Source of the DNA: an uncultured Bacilli bacterium | Lineage (GTDB): Bacteria; Bacillota_I; Bacilli_A; RF39; UBA660 | Direction: 5' to 3' | Length of the DNA: 52,518 nucleotides | Assembly (NCBI GenBank): GCA_934098375.1 | Contig: CAKOOC010000005.1 | Span: 1-52,518 of the forward strand | Part shown: piece by piece, positions 16,254 through 24,907 of the stretch | How the letters are laid out: every line of letters starts with the position of its first letter | How positions within the stretch are numbered: position 1 is the stretch's first letter | The notes under the pieces: model-generated | Told to the model about the DNA's origin: nothing | Seen by the model: only the letters and a program-made list of their open reading frames with translations | Databases searched by the model: none | Program-made: the position numbers and the translations under genes

Positions 16254-16838
16254 ATGAAGAATTTTATTAAGAATAGAACGTTTATATATATTGGTATTAT
16301 TAGCATATTAATTATTTCTTGTACTTGCATAACTTATGCTATCTTTACTACGACAATAAGCCAGGAAGGAACTAACAATATATCAACTATACCTTGTATA
16401 AACTTAACTTTTTCTGATGCTAAAAATAGTATTAAATTAGAAAATACATATCCTATGACCGATGAAAGAGGAATGAAAAATACACCTTACACATTTACTC
16501 TAACTAATAATTGTAAGGCTCCTTTAACTGTAAGTCTAGGCTTTGAAGTTAGTAATTCATCAACACTATCATCATCTTTTGTTAAAACTTATTTTGAAAA
16601 TTCTAGTACAAATTTTACTAATTATTTATCAAAACTTCCAACAATGGATTCATTAAATGGTGGTGTTGCCTATAAACTTCAAGATGACTTCTTTCCTATA
16701 GATGGTTCCAAGACTTATAAATTAAGACTTTGGTTATCTGAAGAAATAGACGAAAAAGATCAAGCTAGTGGCAAAATGTTATCTGGTAAAATCATTATCA
16801 AAACTACCGCAAAAAACACTACGACAGCGAATAGTTAA
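16254..16838 (+). CDS. TasA/camelysin-like secreted surface protein
   Basis: 194 residues. The N-terminal membrane segment (FIYIGIISILIISCTCITYA, about 10-29) is followed by ITYAIFTTTISQEG, the signal-peptide/mature boundary style of SipW-dependent TasA and camelysin-like proteins. The rest is a Thr/Ser/Asn-rich beta-sandwich with two cysteines. The phrase PCINLTFSDAKNSIKLEN matches the truncated protein at 34228 (TCLNISLENIKEGIKLE), so both are one family. RBS GAGGTGATT precedes ATG. Fibre or matrix function is inference from the family; no sipW signal peptidase is seen in this window. Confidence 0.65.
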   Translation: MKNFIKNRTFIYIGIISILIISCTCITYAIFTTTISQEGTNNISTIPCINLTFSDAKNSIKLENTYPMTDERGMKNTPYTFTLTNNCKAPLTVSLGFEVSNSSTLSSSFVKTYFENSSTNFTNYLSKLPTMDSLNGGVAYKLQDDFFPIDGSKTYKLRLWLSEEIDEKDQASGKMLSGKIIIKTTAKNTTTANS

Positions 16839-16900
16839 ATTAAAAAGTTTTGTCTAGTATTAATATCCAAACATTTTTTGATTAAATCCAATTAAACCAC

Positions 16901-16929
16901 TTGCAACTTCCAGATAAAAAAGCTATAAT
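16901..16929 (+). promoter_or_regulatory. Promoter of the leuS T-box operon
   Basis: TTGCAA (16901-16906), 17-nt spacer, TATAAT (16924-16929). Confidence 0.8.
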
Positions 16930-16935
16930 ACGAAT

Positions 16936-17120
16936 TAAGCAGATGAAAAAAGAGTAGTAGTAATAATTCTTTTTAAAGAAAGTTAGTGGCTGATGAAAAC
17001 TAATAAAAGAATATTTCGAACTTGCTTTTGGATGTGTTAGGAGAAGTCCTTTATAACTTTAGAGTTTAATTAAGGTGGTACCACGGTTTTTCGTCCTTTG
17101 AAAAATCGTGTTTTTTATTT
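16936..17120 (+). promoter_or_regulatory. T-box riboswitch (leucine) with terminator
   Basis: T-box core AAGGTGGTACCACGG at 17072-17086. The terminator pairs CACGGTTTTTC (17082-17092) with GAAAAATCGTG (17100-17110) before six T. The likely specifier is CTT (17021-17023) followed by G, a leucine codon, consistent with leuS downstream. Stem I was not folded, so the specifier call is the weaker part. Confidence 0.88.
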
Positions 17121-17134
17121 TAGAAAGGATTTAT

Positions 17135-17488
17135 ATGGAAGATTTATTTGTTTTTTTAATCAGTTTTACTTTTATCTTTTTAGTGTATTTAGTAATTTAT
17201 TTTATTAAGTTATTTAAAAAAGAATTACCAAATATTAAAGAATATGAATTATTATGTGCTAAATTTAAAATAGATAAGGATAAGATTAATTATAAAGGTG
17301 TAAGCATCATTATTTATTTAATCAATACATTTATAATATCTTTTACTGGAACTGTATGCACAATGTTTGATTTAAAATATATTTGGCAAATGGCAATTGG
17401 CTTTGTTATGCTGATGGCCCTGATTATTATTTTTTATACATTATTAGGCAAAATTTTAGAAAAGAAATATAAGAAGGAAGGAAAATAA
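17135..17488 (+). CDS. Unknown small membrane protein under leucine T-box control
   Basis: 117 residues from ATG 17135 (GAAAGG at 17123-17128); an earlier ATG at 17108 lies in the terminator hairpin. Three hydrophobic stretches are seen: about 4-24 (LFVFLISFTFIFLVYLVIYF), 57-75 (GVSIIIYLINTFIISFTG) and 85-107 (IWQMAIGFVMLMALIIIF), with a Lys-rich C-terminus. No family recognised. It lies between the T-box and leuS with only 2 bases before the leuS start, so its expression must track leucyl-tRNA charging. Confidence 0.75.
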   Translation: MEDLFVFLISFTFIFLVYLVIYFIKLFKKELPNIKEYELLCAKFKIDKDKINYKGVSIIIYLINTFIISFTGTVCTMFDLKYIWQMAIGFVMLMALIIIFYTLLGKILEKKYKKEGK

Positions 17489-17490
17489 TT

Positions 17491-19887
17491 ATGAATTTTA
17501 ATGAAATTGAAAAAAAATGGCAAAAAATTTGGGAAGAAGAAAAATGTTTTATCGCTAAAAACGGTGGAGATAAAGAAAAATATTATTTATTAATTGAGTT
17601 TCCTTATCCATCAGGTGCTGGCCTTCATGTAGGACATGTACGTTCTTATACTGCTTTAGATGCTATGGCTAGAGTAAAAAGAGCTCAAGGCTATAATGTA
17701 TTATATCCTATTGGCTGGGATGCTTTTGGTGCTCCTGCTGAGCAGTATGCAATAAAGAATCATGTATATCCTACTAAAATGGTTAAAGAATGCATTGAAG
17801 TATTTAAAAAACAAATTAAGTCATTAGGAATCTCTTTTGATTGGACGAGAGAAATAAACACTACAGATCCTAAATATTATAAATGGACTCAGTGGCAATT
17901 TTTACAATTCTTTAAAGCTGGTATGGCTTATAAAGCTGAAAAAGAAATTAACTGGTGCCCAAATTGTAAAACCGGATTATCTAACGAAGATGCTGCCGGC
18001 GGTATTTGTGAAAGATGCGGCACCCCAACTACTAAGAAACTAAAAAATCAGTGGATGCTAAAAATGACTGCTTATGCTGATAGTTTAATTGAAGGACTTA
18101 AAGATACCGATTTTATGGACAAAATTAAGACTGCTCAAATAAACTGGATTGGTAAAAGTATTGGCGCTGAAGTAAACTTTAAATTAAAAGATACTGAAGA
18201 TGAACTTAAAGTCTTTACCACTAGATGCGATACATTATATGGTGTAACCTTTATGGTAATGAGCCCTGAACATAGTTTTTTAAGTAAATATGAAAATAAG
18301 ATTAAAAATCTTTCTGAATTAAAAGCTTATCAAGAAGCGGCTAAACAAAAATCTGAAATTGAAAGAACTGATGCTTCTAAAGAAAAGACCGGAGTTAAAT
18401 TAGATGGCTTAGTTGCTATAAATCCTGTAAATGGTAGAGAAATTCCTATTTATGTTTCTGATTATGTTTTAGCAAATTATGGTACCGGTGCTATTATGGC
18501 TGTTCCTGCTCATGATCAAAGAGACTACGAATTTGCTAAAAAATTTAATATAGATATAATTCCTGTTATTGAAGGCGGGGATATAACTAAAGAAGCGTAT
18601 ACTGGTGATGGCATTCATATAAATTCCGAATTTTTAAATAACTTAGATAAAGACACTGCCATAAATGAAATGCTTAAGTTCTTAGAAGACAATAATATAG
18701 GTAAGAAAACAACTAATTATCGTTTGCAAGATTGGATTTTCTCTCGTCAAAGATTCTGGGGAGAACCAATTCCTATGATTAATTGTCCAAAATGTGGATG
18801 GGTACCAGTTCCTGAAAATGAACTACCCGTAATTTTACCTGATGTTGAAAGTTATGAACCAACTGATAATGGTGAAAGCCCTTTGTCAACTGTCGAAGAC
18901 TGGGTCAATGTTAAATGTCCATGTTGTGGGGAAGATGCTAAAAGAGAAACTGATACAATGCCAAACTGGGCTGGTTCTTCATGGTACTGGATAAGATATA
19001 TGGATGCTAATAATGATCAAGAATTAGCTTCAATGGACGCTATGAAATACTGGGGCCAAGTTGACTACTATAATGGTGGTATGGAGCATGCTACTAGACA
19101 TTTACTATATGCTAGATTTTGGAATGAATTCTTGTATGATCAAGGAATTGTTCCTTATCGTGAACCATTTAAAAAACGTGTTGCTCATGGTATGATTCTA
19201 GGTGAAGGCAATGAAAAAATGAGTAAGAGTAAAGGCAATGTAGTAAATCCAGATGATATGGTAAACAATTATGGTGCTGATGCTTTAAGAACTTATGAAA
19301 TGTTTATAGGAGATTATTCTAAAGACGCTGTATGGAGTGAAAACGGTTTAAAAGGCTGCAAAAAATTCTTAGACAAAGTTGTAAGATTAAAAGATAAAGT
19401 AGTTACTAAAGATGAATATACTAAATCTCTAGAAGCATTAATTCATAAGACTATCAAAAAAGTTACTAATGATTTATTAACTATGAATTATAATACTGCC
19501 GTTTCTTCATTAATGATTCTATTAAATAATTATGAAAAAGAAACTAATATCACTAGTAAAGACTACCGCACTTTATTGCAACTACTAAATCCTATTGCGC
19601 CTCATATTACTGAAGAATTAAATCAAAATCTAAACTTAGGAGCAATGTTTGCTAAAAGTTCATGGCCTACTTATGATGAAAATAAAACTATCGATGATAC
19701 TTACACCATCGGTGTTCAAGTAAATGGAAAACTACGTGCCAGTATTAAAGTTACCGATGAAATGAGCGAAGAAGAAATCAGAGATCTTGCTTTAAATGAA
19801 GAAAATATTCAAAAATACACTCAAGATCATGAAATAATTAAATTTATTGTGATCCCAAAACGCATAGTAAGCATCGTAGTAAAATAA
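17491..19887 (+). CDS. leuS: Leucyl-tRNA synthetase
   Basis: 798 residues, bacterial type. The HIGH motif is HVGH (46-49) in YPSGAGLHVGHVRSY, and KMSKS is at 576-580. Cysteine pairs CPNCK/CERC lie near residues 154-174, with CPKCGW and CPCCG further on. The editing domain includes YGTGAIMAVPAHDQRDYEFA, with the Asp that specifies the leucine editing pocket. The C-terminal QVNGKLRASI tail is typical. It aminoacylates tRNA-Leu. Second gene of the T-box operon, closed by a terminator. Confidence 0.97.
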   Translation: MNFNEIEKKWQKIWEEEKCFIAKNGGDKEKYYLLIEFPYPSGAGLHVGHVRSYTALDAMARVKRAQGYNVLYPIGWDAFGAPAEQYAIKNHVYPTKMVKECIEVFKKQIKSLGISFDWTREINTTDPKYYKWTQWQFLQFFKAGMAYKAEKEINWCPNCKTGLSNEDAAGGICERCGTPTTKKLKNQWMLKMTAYADSLIEGLKDTDFMDKIKTAQINWIGKSIGAEVNFKLKDTEDELKVFTTRCDTLYGVTFMVMSPEHSFLSKYENKIKNLSELKAYQEAAKQKSEIERTDASKEKTGVKLDGLVAINPVNGREIPIYVSDYVLANYGTGAIMAVPAHDQRDYEFAKKFNIDIIPVIEGGDITKEAYTGDGIHINSEFLNNLDKDTAINEMLKFLEDNNIGKKTTNYRLQDWIFSRQRFWGEPIPMINCPKCGWVPVPENELPVILPDVESYEPTDNGESPLSTVEDWVNVKCPCCGEDAKRETDTMPNWAGSSWYWIRYMDANNDQELASMDAMKYWGQVDYYNGGMEHATRHLLYARFWNEFLYDQGIVPYREPFKKRVAHGMILGEGNEKMSKSKGNVVNPDDMVNNYGADALRTYEMFIGDYSKDAVWSENGLKGCKKFLDKVVRLKDKVVTKDEYTKSLEALIHKTIKKVTNDLLTMNYNTAVSSLMILLNNYEKETNITSKDYRTLLQLLNPIAPHITEELNQNLNLGAMFAKSSWPTYDENKTIDDTYTIGVQVNGKLRASIKVTDEMSEEEIRDLALNEENIQKYTQDHEIIKFIVIPKRIVSIVVK

Positions 19888-19905
19888 TATAATATATAAG
19901 GAAAG

Positions 19906-19935
19906 ACATCTAATATGTAAATAGATGTTTTTTTA
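19906..19935 (+). terminator. Intrinsic terminator of leuS
   Basis: ACATCTA (19906-19912) pairs with TAGATGT (19922-19928), then TTTTTT. Confidence 0.8.
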
Positions 19936-19994
19936 TTATGTAAGGTAGAATTCTAAAAAGTGCCATAAATAGGGAAAAAAATCCGTAAAAGTGC

Positions 19995-20022
19995 TTGCAA
20001 AAATCCGATTTTATGGTATAAT
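19995..20022 (+). promoter_or_regulatory. Promoter of the ribosomal protein superoperon
   Basis: TTGCAA (19995-20000), 16-nt spacer, TATAAT (20017-20022) with an extended -10 TGG immediately upstream. Confidence 0.8.
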
Positions 20023-20028
20023 TTACCT

Positions 20029-20150
20029 TGGTTTGACTGGCTTAGATGTGCGAGGTTGCTGATACACTAGGAGAGGTTGTTAAACCAAATCTTAAAAATC
20101 AGGTATATTCGTTACGGAGCTATGTTTATACTGGATGTAAACGAAAGGAG
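20029..20150 (+). promoter_or_regulatory. S10-operon 5' leader
   Basis: About 120 nt of untranslated leader precede rpsJ. GGTTT (20030-20034) pairs with AAACC (20082-20086), enclosing GCGAGGTTGCTGATACAC; a CGGAGCTATG element follows near 20114. From memory these two blocks recur in Bacilli rpsJ leaders; a regulatory role for a ribosomal protein is inference. Confidence 0.5.
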
Positions 20151-20159
20151 GACATGAAA

Positions 20160-20468
20160 ATGTCAAAAGTAAGAATCAAACTAAAAGCATACGATCATAG
20201 AGTACTTGATGTTGCTGCTGCAAAAATCGTTGATACTGTTAAAAGAACAGGCGGGGAAATCTCTGGACCTGTACCTCTTCCAACAGAAATTCAAAAAATA
20301 ACTGTTTTAAGAGCTGTACATAAATACAAAGATGCTCGTGAACAATTCGAAATGCGCACACATAAAAGACTTATTGATATTAAAAATCCTAGCAAGGAAA
20401 CAATGGATGCTTTAACACACTTAGATATTCCAAGTGGCGTTGACATCGAAATCAAAACAAATAATTAG
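20160..20468 (+). CDS. rpsJ: 30S ribosomal protein S10
   Basis: 102 residues starting MSKVRIKLKAYDHRVLD, the standard S10 N-terminus. Start 20160 is preferred over ATG 20154 because AAAGGAGGA (20144-20152) is only 2 bases from the latter; an in-frame ATG at 20046 lies in the leader. S10 sits in the 30S head and also forms the NusB antitermination complex. First gene of the superoperon, 14 bases before rplC. Confidence 0.97.
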   Translation: MSKVRIKLKAYDHRVLDVAAAKIVDTVKRTGGEISGPVPLPTEIQKITVLRAVHKYKDAREQFEMRTHKRLIDIKNPSKETMDALTHLDIPSGVDIEIKTNN

Positions 20469-20482
20469 ATGGAGGTAAAAAG

Positions 20483-21265
20483 ATGAAAGGAATCTTAGGA
20501 CGTAAAATCGGGATGACCGAAGTATTTACGAAAGATGGAAAAATCATTCCTGTTACAGTTGTAAGCGTTGAACCAAATGTTGTAATGCAAGTTAAAACTA
20601 CAAAAACAGATGGTTATGAAGCAATTCAATTAGGAATTACTGATAAAAAAGAAAAACGTGCAACTAAAGCAGAAATGGGACATGCTAAAAAGGCTGGTGT
20701 CTCACCTAAGCGCTTCTTAAAGGAAATCAAAGTTCAAGATGCATCTGTTTATGAACTAGGAAGCACAATTAAAGCAGACATATTTGAAGTAAGAGAAAAG
20801 GTAGACGTTACCGGAACTACAAAAGGACATGGTTTTACAGGTGTTATTGTAAGAAATAATCAATCTGAAGGACCTAAAACTCACGGTTCAAGATATCATA
20901 GAAGACCTGGTTCAATGGGTACTATGAGACCAATGAGAGTTTTAAAAGGAAAAGTACTATCAGGACATATGGGTGTTGATACTGTAACTATCCAAAATTT
21001 ACAAATTGTTGATGTAAATACAGTAGATAATTATATTTTAGTAAGTGGAAATATTCCAGGAGCTAAAAATTCATTAGTTTTAATTAAAGAAGCTGTTAAA
21101 GGTGGCAAAAAAGGAACATTTGAATTAGTTAACTATGAACCAGAAATGCCTGAAGAAGTAGTTGAAGAAGTTACTAGTGAAGAAACAACTACTGAAACAA
21201 ATTTAGCAAATGTTGCTGAAGAAGAAGTTAAACCAGAAGAAACTTCAGCACAAGAAGAAAACTAG
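20483..21265 (+). CDS. rplC: 50S ribosomal protein L3 with acidic C-terminal extension
   Basis: 260 residues, against about 210 for typical bacterial L3. The core is canonical: MKGILGRKIGMTEVF at the start and GPKTHGSRYHRRPGSMG in the central loop that reaches the peptidyl transferase centre. From about residue 215 a Glu/Thr/Val-rich tail (PEEVVEEVTSEETTTETN, then more) of roughly 45 residues has almost no basic residues. L3 is an early 23S rRNA assembly protein. GGAGG precedes the ATG. Confidence 0.96.
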   Translation: MKGILGRKIGMTEVFTKDGKIIPVTVVSVEPNVVMQVKTTKTDGYEAIQLGITDKKEKRATKAEMGHAKKAGVSPKRFLKEIKVQDASVYELGSTIKADIFEVREKVDVTGTTKGHGFTGVIVRNNQSEGPKTHGSRYHRRPGSMGTMRPMRVLKGKVLSGHMGVDTVTIQNLQIVDVNTVDNYILVSGNIPGAKNSLVLIKEAVKGGKKGTFELVNYEPEMPEEVVEEVTSEETTTETNLANVAEEEVKPEETSAQEEN

Positions 21266-21275
21266 GAGGTAAATA

Positions 21276-21899
21276 ATGGGAAAAGTTGATATTATTAACC
21301 TAAACGGCGAAAAAGTTAAAGATCTAAAACTAAATGAAACTGTATTTATTAAAGAACCAAATGAAATAGTATTAAAGAAAGCTATCGATTTACAATTAGC
21401 ATCTTTAAGACAAGGAACTCACAAAACTAAAACTCGTGCTGAAGTAAGCGGTGGCGGCAGAAAACCTTACAAACAAAAAGGTACAGGTAATGCTCGTCAA
21501 GGATCAATTCGTGCACCTCATTATAGAGGCGGTGGAATTGCCTTTGGAGTAAGCCCAAGAAGCTATACTTTCAAAATGAATAAGAAAGAAAGAGTTCTTG
21601 CTTTAAGAAGTGCATTATCTATTAAAGCAAACGAAAAGAAACTATTTGTAGTTGAATCATTAGAACTAAATAGTTTAAAAACTAAAGATTTAAAACAAAT
21701 GCTAAATACATTAAAATTAGAAGGAAAAACATTATTTATATGTTCATCTGATGCTGAAAAATTATATATGGCATCAAGAAATCTTTCTAATATTCTAGTT
21801 ATCTTATCTAATGAATTAAATGTTTATGACATCATTAATGCTGATAACGTAGTAGTTGATGAAGAAGCAATGAAATATATTGAGGAGGTGCTTAAATAA
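21276..21899 (+). CDS. rplD: 50S ribosomal protein L4
   Basis: 207 residues with the conserved extended loop GGGRKPYKQKGTGNARQGS (about residues 60-78), then RAPHYRGGG, which lines the exit tunnel. In Gammaproteobacteria L4 represses its own operon; whether it does so here is unknown. TAGGAGG overlaps the rplC stop. Its stop codon overlaps the rplW start (TAATG), indicating coupling. Confidence 0.97.
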   Translation: MGKVDIINLNGEKVKDLKLNETVFIKEPNEIVLKKAIDLQLASLRQGTHKTKTRAEVSGGGRKPYKQKGTGNARQGSIRAPHYRGGGIAFGVSPRSYTFKMNKKERVLALRSALSIKANEKKLFVVESLELNSLKTKDLKQMLNTLKLEGKTLFICSSDAEKLYMASRNLSNILVILSNELNVYDIINADNVVVDEEAMKYIEEVLK

Positions 21900-22168
21900 T
21901 GAAATCAGATATTATTTATTCACCAGTTATAACTGAAAAAACTAGTGCATTAGCACAAAATAACACTTATGTTTTTAAAGTAGCAAAAAGTGCAAACAAA
22001 ATTCAAATTAAACAAGCTATTGAAGAAACATTTGGTGTTAAAGTAAAAAGTGTAAATACTCTTAATACAAAACCTAAAAAGAAAAGAGTAGGAAGATACA
22101 CTGGAACAAGAAAAACTTATAAGAAAGCTATCATTACATTATGCGATGGTAGTGCTATAGAAATGTAG
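21899..22168 (+). CDS. rplW: 50S ribosomal protein L23
   Basis: 89 residues. Contains SPVITEKTSALAQNNTYVFKV at the N-terminus and the KPKKKRVGRYTGTRKTYKKA loop segment typical of L23, which forms the tunnel-exit docking site for SRP and trigger factor. Starts inside the rplD stop, with GAGGAGGTG at 21882-21890. Confidence 0.96.
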   Translation: MKSDIIYSPVITEKTSALAQNNTYVFKVAKSANKIQIKQAIEETFGVKVKSVNTLNTKPKKKRVGRYTGTRKTYKKAIITLCDGSAIEM

Positions 22169-22176
22169 GTGTACTT

Positions 22177-23010
22177 ATGGGAATTAAAAAATATAAACCA
22201 ACAACTAATGGTCGTAGAGGAATGAGTACCTTAACTAATACAGAAATTACTAGTACAACTCCAGAAAAGAGCTTGCTTGTAAGTATTAGCAAAACTGGTG
22301 GTAGAAACAATCAGGGTCGTATGACTGTAAGACACATTGGTGGCGGTGCTAAAAGAAAATATCGTGTTATCGATTACAAGAGAAATAAATTTGATATTCC
22401 AGCAAGAGTAACTACTATTGAGTATGATCCAAATAGAACTGCAAATATTGCCCTTTTAACTTATAAAGACGGCGAAAAAAGATATATTATCGCTCCAAAA
22501 GATTTAAAAGTTGGCACAATTGTTGTATCTGGAGAAAACGTAGATATTAAAGTTGGTAATACATTACCACTTAAAAATATCCCAGTAGGTACAGTTGTTC
22601 ATAATATCGAACTTAAACCTGGCAAAGGCGCAGAAATGGCACGTAGTGCTGGAGCATCTGCTCAAATCCTTGGTAGAGAAGGAAAATATATTTTACTTCG
22701 TTTACAATCAGGTGAAACTAGAAAAGTACTAGGTGAATGCTTAGCAACTATCGGTGTAGTTGGTAATGAAGATTACGAATTAGTAAACTTAGGAAAAGCT
22801 GGACGTAAAAGACATATGGGAATAAGACCTACTAACCGTGGTTCTGTTATGAACCCTAATGACCATCCACACGGTGGTGGTGAAGGACGTGCTCCTATCG
22901 GTAGAAAGAAAGGTCCTGTTACTCCATGGGGTAAACCAGCACTTGGATATAAAACACGTAAACCAAAGAAAGCTTCTAGCAAATTAATTGTTAGTCGTAA
23001 GAAGAAATAG
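22177..23010 (+). CDS. rplB: 50S ribosomal protein L2
   Basis: 277 residues, full length. RNA-binding domain with GGRNNQGRMTVRHIGGG near residues 47-63 and the catalytic-region NPNDHPHGGGEGRAP near 227-241, containing the conserved His close to the peptidyl transferase centre. L2 bridges the subunits. The RBS is weak (TAGGTG at the rplW stop), so reinitiation from rplW is likely. Confidence 0.97.
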   Translation: MGIKKYKPTTNGRRGMSTLTNTEITSTTPEKSLLVSISKTGGRNNQGRMTVRHIGGGAKRKYRVIDYKRNKFDIPARVTTIEYDPNRTANIALLTYKDGEKRYIIAPKDLKVGTIVVSGENVDIKVGNTLPLKNIPVGTVVHNIELKPGKGAEMARSAGASAQILGREGKYILLRLQSGETRKVLGECLATIGVVGNEDYELVNLGKAGRKRHMGIRPTNRGSVMNPNDHPHGGGEGRAPIGRKKGPVTPWGKPALGYKTRKPKKASSKLIVSRKKK

Positions 23011-23021
23011 GAGGAGAGTTT

Positions 23022-23285
23022 ATGGCAAGAAGTATTAAAAAAGGCCCTTATGTAGCCGAAAGTTTAATGAAAAAAATTAAAAAATTAAATGAAAATAATA
23101 AAAAAGAAGTTGTTAAAACTTGGTCTCGTCGTTCAACTATCTTCCCAGACTTTGTTGGTCATACAATTGCTGTACATAATGGACGTGAATTTATACCAGT
23201 TTATATAACTGAAGAAATGGTTGGTCACAAATTAGGTGAATTTGCACTTACTCGTAAATTTACAGGCCATGCCGGAAATAAGTAG
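23022..23285 (+). CDS. rpsS: 30S ribosomal protein S19
   Basis: 87 residues: MARSIKKGPYVAESLMKKI start, TWSRRSTIFPDFVGHTIAVH core and KLGEFALTRKFTGHAG end are standard S19. It binds 16S rRNA in the 30S head with S13. GGAGGAG precedes the start by 7 bases. Confidence 0.97.
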   Translation: MARSIKKGPYVAESLMKKIKKLNENNKKEVVKTWSRRSTIFPDFVGHTIAVHNGREFIPVYITEEMVGHKLGEFALTRKFTGHAGNK

Positions 23286-23293
23286 GAGGTTAA

Positions 23294-23638
23294 ATGGAAG
23301 CTTACGCAATACATAAAATGGCTATCGTTGCTCCTCGTAAAGCAAGAATGACTCTTGATTTAATCAGAGGTAAAAAAGTTAGTGACGCTAGAGCTATTTT
23401 AAAAAATACTAATACAAAATCAAGTAGATTAATAATTAAAGTTTTAGATTCTGCTGCTGCAAATGCTGTTAATAATCTAAACTTAAAAGAAGAAGATTTA
23501 TTTGTATCTGAATGCTTTATTAATCCGGGACCAGTTCTAAAGAGAGTTAAATTTGGTTCTCGTACTAAAGTTGACAGAAGAGATAAAAGAACAAGTCATA
23601 TAACTGTAAAAGTTAGTGACGGAAAGAAGGAGGCATAA
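23294..23638 (+). CDS. rplV: 50S ribosomal protein L22
   Basis: 114 residues. The globular part (APRKARMTLDLIRGK) and the tunnel-lining beta hairpin near residues 80-95 (GPVLKRVKFGSRTKVDRR) are present. AGGAGG overlaps the rpsS stop. It ends 3 bases before rpsC. Confidence 0.96.
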   Translation: MEAYAIHKMAIVAPRKARMTLDLIRGKKVSDARAILKNTNTKSSRLIIKVLDSAAANAVNNLNLKEEDLFVSECFINPGPVLKRVKFGSRTKVDRRDKRTSHITVKVSDGKKEA

Positions 23639-23641
23639 TTT

Positions 23642-24307
23642 ATGGGACAAAAAGTAAATCCTAACGGACTAAGACTTGGCGTAAATAAAGATTGGCAATC
23701 AAAATGGTATGCTAAAAAAGATTATGCTAAATTCCTAAATAATGATTTAAAAATCAGAGATTTCTTAAAAGAAGAATTAAAAGATGCTGCTGTAAGTGAA
23801 GTAATTATTGAAAGAACAAGCAAACGCATCGAAGTTAAAATCAATACTGCTAAACCAGGCGTTGTAATCGGCCGTGGTGGTGAAGATATTGAAAAATTAA
23901 GAAAGAAAATTAAAAAATTAGTAGGCGAAGATGTTTATGTAACAATAGTTGAAGTTAAAAACCCTAATCTTAACGCTCAAATTGTTGCTGATCAAATTGC
24001 TAAACAAATTGAAAACAGAGCAAACTTCCGTACTGTTCAAAAGAAAGCTATCAAAGACGTAATGAAAGCCGGAGCAGTTGGAGTTAAAACTGCTGTATCT
24101 GGTCGTTTAGGCGGTGCTGAAATGGCTCGTACTGAAGGTTATACTGAAGGTACTGTTCCACTACACACTATTAGAGCAGATATTGATTATGCAACAGCAA
24201 CAGCTCCTACTACATATGGTAAAATTGGAGTTAAAGTTTGGATTTATAAGGGAGAAATTCTTCCTACTAAGAAAAGTGTAGGAGGCGATTCAAATGTTAA
24301 TGCCTAA
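23642..24307 (+). CDS. rpsC: 30S ribosomal protein S3
   Basis: 221 residues. Begins MGQKVNPNGLRLGVNKDW; type II KH domain with the VVIGRGGEDIEKLRKKI helix-turn near residues 75-91; C-terminal domain SGRLGGAEMARTEGYTEGTV. S3 sits at the mRNA entry channel. Its last 14 bases overlap rplP. Confidence 0.97.
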   Translation: MGQKVNPNGLRLGVNKDWQSKWYAKKDYAKFLNNDLKIRDFLKEELKDAAVSEVIIERTSKRIEVKINTAKPGVVIGRGGEDIEKLRKKIKKLVGEDVYVTIVEVKNPNLNAQIVADQIAKQIENRANFRTVQKKAIKDVMKAGAVGVKTAVSGRLGGAEMARTEGYTEGTVPLHTIRADIDYATATAPTTYGKIGVKVWIYKGEILPTKKSVGGDSNVNA

Positions 24308-24707
24308 AAGGGTTAAATACAATAAACCTCAAAGAGTTAGTTATGAAGGTCATTCAAAAGGAAACACTGAATTACATTTTGGTGAATTCGGATTAATGGC
24401 TAAAGAAGGCGGATACGTAAGTGCAAGACAAATCGAAGCAGCTCGTATCGCTATGACACGTTATATGAAACGTGGTGGTAAAGTTTGGATTAACATTTTC
24501 CCACAACTTGCAAGAACTCAAAAACCTTTAGAAACTCGTCAAGGTACAGGAAAAGGTTCTGTAAAAGAATGGGTTGCAGTTGTTAAAGAAGGAAAAATTA
24601 TGTTTGAAATTGGTGGCGTTTCTGAAGAAATCGCTCGTGAAGCATTAAGACTAGCTTCTCACAAACTTTGCGTTAAAACAAAATTTGTTAAGAAAGAGGA
24701 GGCATAA
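24294..24707 (+). CDS. rplP: 50S ribosomal protein L16
   Basis: 137 residues starting MLMPKRVKYNKPQR. The first ATG (24294) is chosen because GGAGG at 24281-24285 is 8 bases away, and L16 proteins normally begin MLxPKR. Core motifs GEFGLMAKEGGYVSARQIEAAR and GTGKGSVKEWVAVV are standard. L16 lies beside the A site. Overlaps rpsC by 14 bases. Confidence 0.96.
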   Translation: MLMPKRVKYNKPQRVSYEGHSKGNTELHFGEFGLMAKEGGYVSARQIEAARIAMTRYMKRGGKVWINIFPQLARTQKPLETRQGTGKGSVKEWVAVVKEGKIMFEIGGVSEEIAREALRLASHKLCVKTKFVKKEEA

Positions 24708-24709
24708 TT

Positions 24710-24907
24710 ATGAAAACTAGCGAAATTCGTAAAATGTCTAAAGAAGAATTAAACAAAAAATTAGTTGACATCAAAAAAGAATTATTTGATTTAAGAATGA
24801 AACAATCAACTGGTAATCTTGATAAGCCTCATAGAATTAACGCTTTAAGAAAAGATGTAGCTAGAATTAAGACTGTTTTAAATGAATTAGATGGGAGTGA
24901 AAATTAA
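24710..24907 (+). CDS. rpmC: 50S ribosomal protein L29
   Basis: 65 residues, two helices: SEIRKMSKEELNKKLVDIKKE and KPHRINALRKDVARIKTVLNE with the conserved LFDLRMKQSTGNL turn. Located at the tunnel exit. GAGGAGG lies just upstream. Stop overlaps the rpsQ start (TAATG). Confidence 0.96.
   Translation: MKTSEIRKMSKEELNKKLVDIKKELFDLRMKQSTGNLDKPHRINALRKDVARIKTVLNELDGSEN

Noticed and set aside
20046..20159. 38-residue extension of rpsJ
   Set aside because: It covers the untranslated S10 leader; the strong RBS at 20144 and the canonical S10 N-terminus point to 20160.
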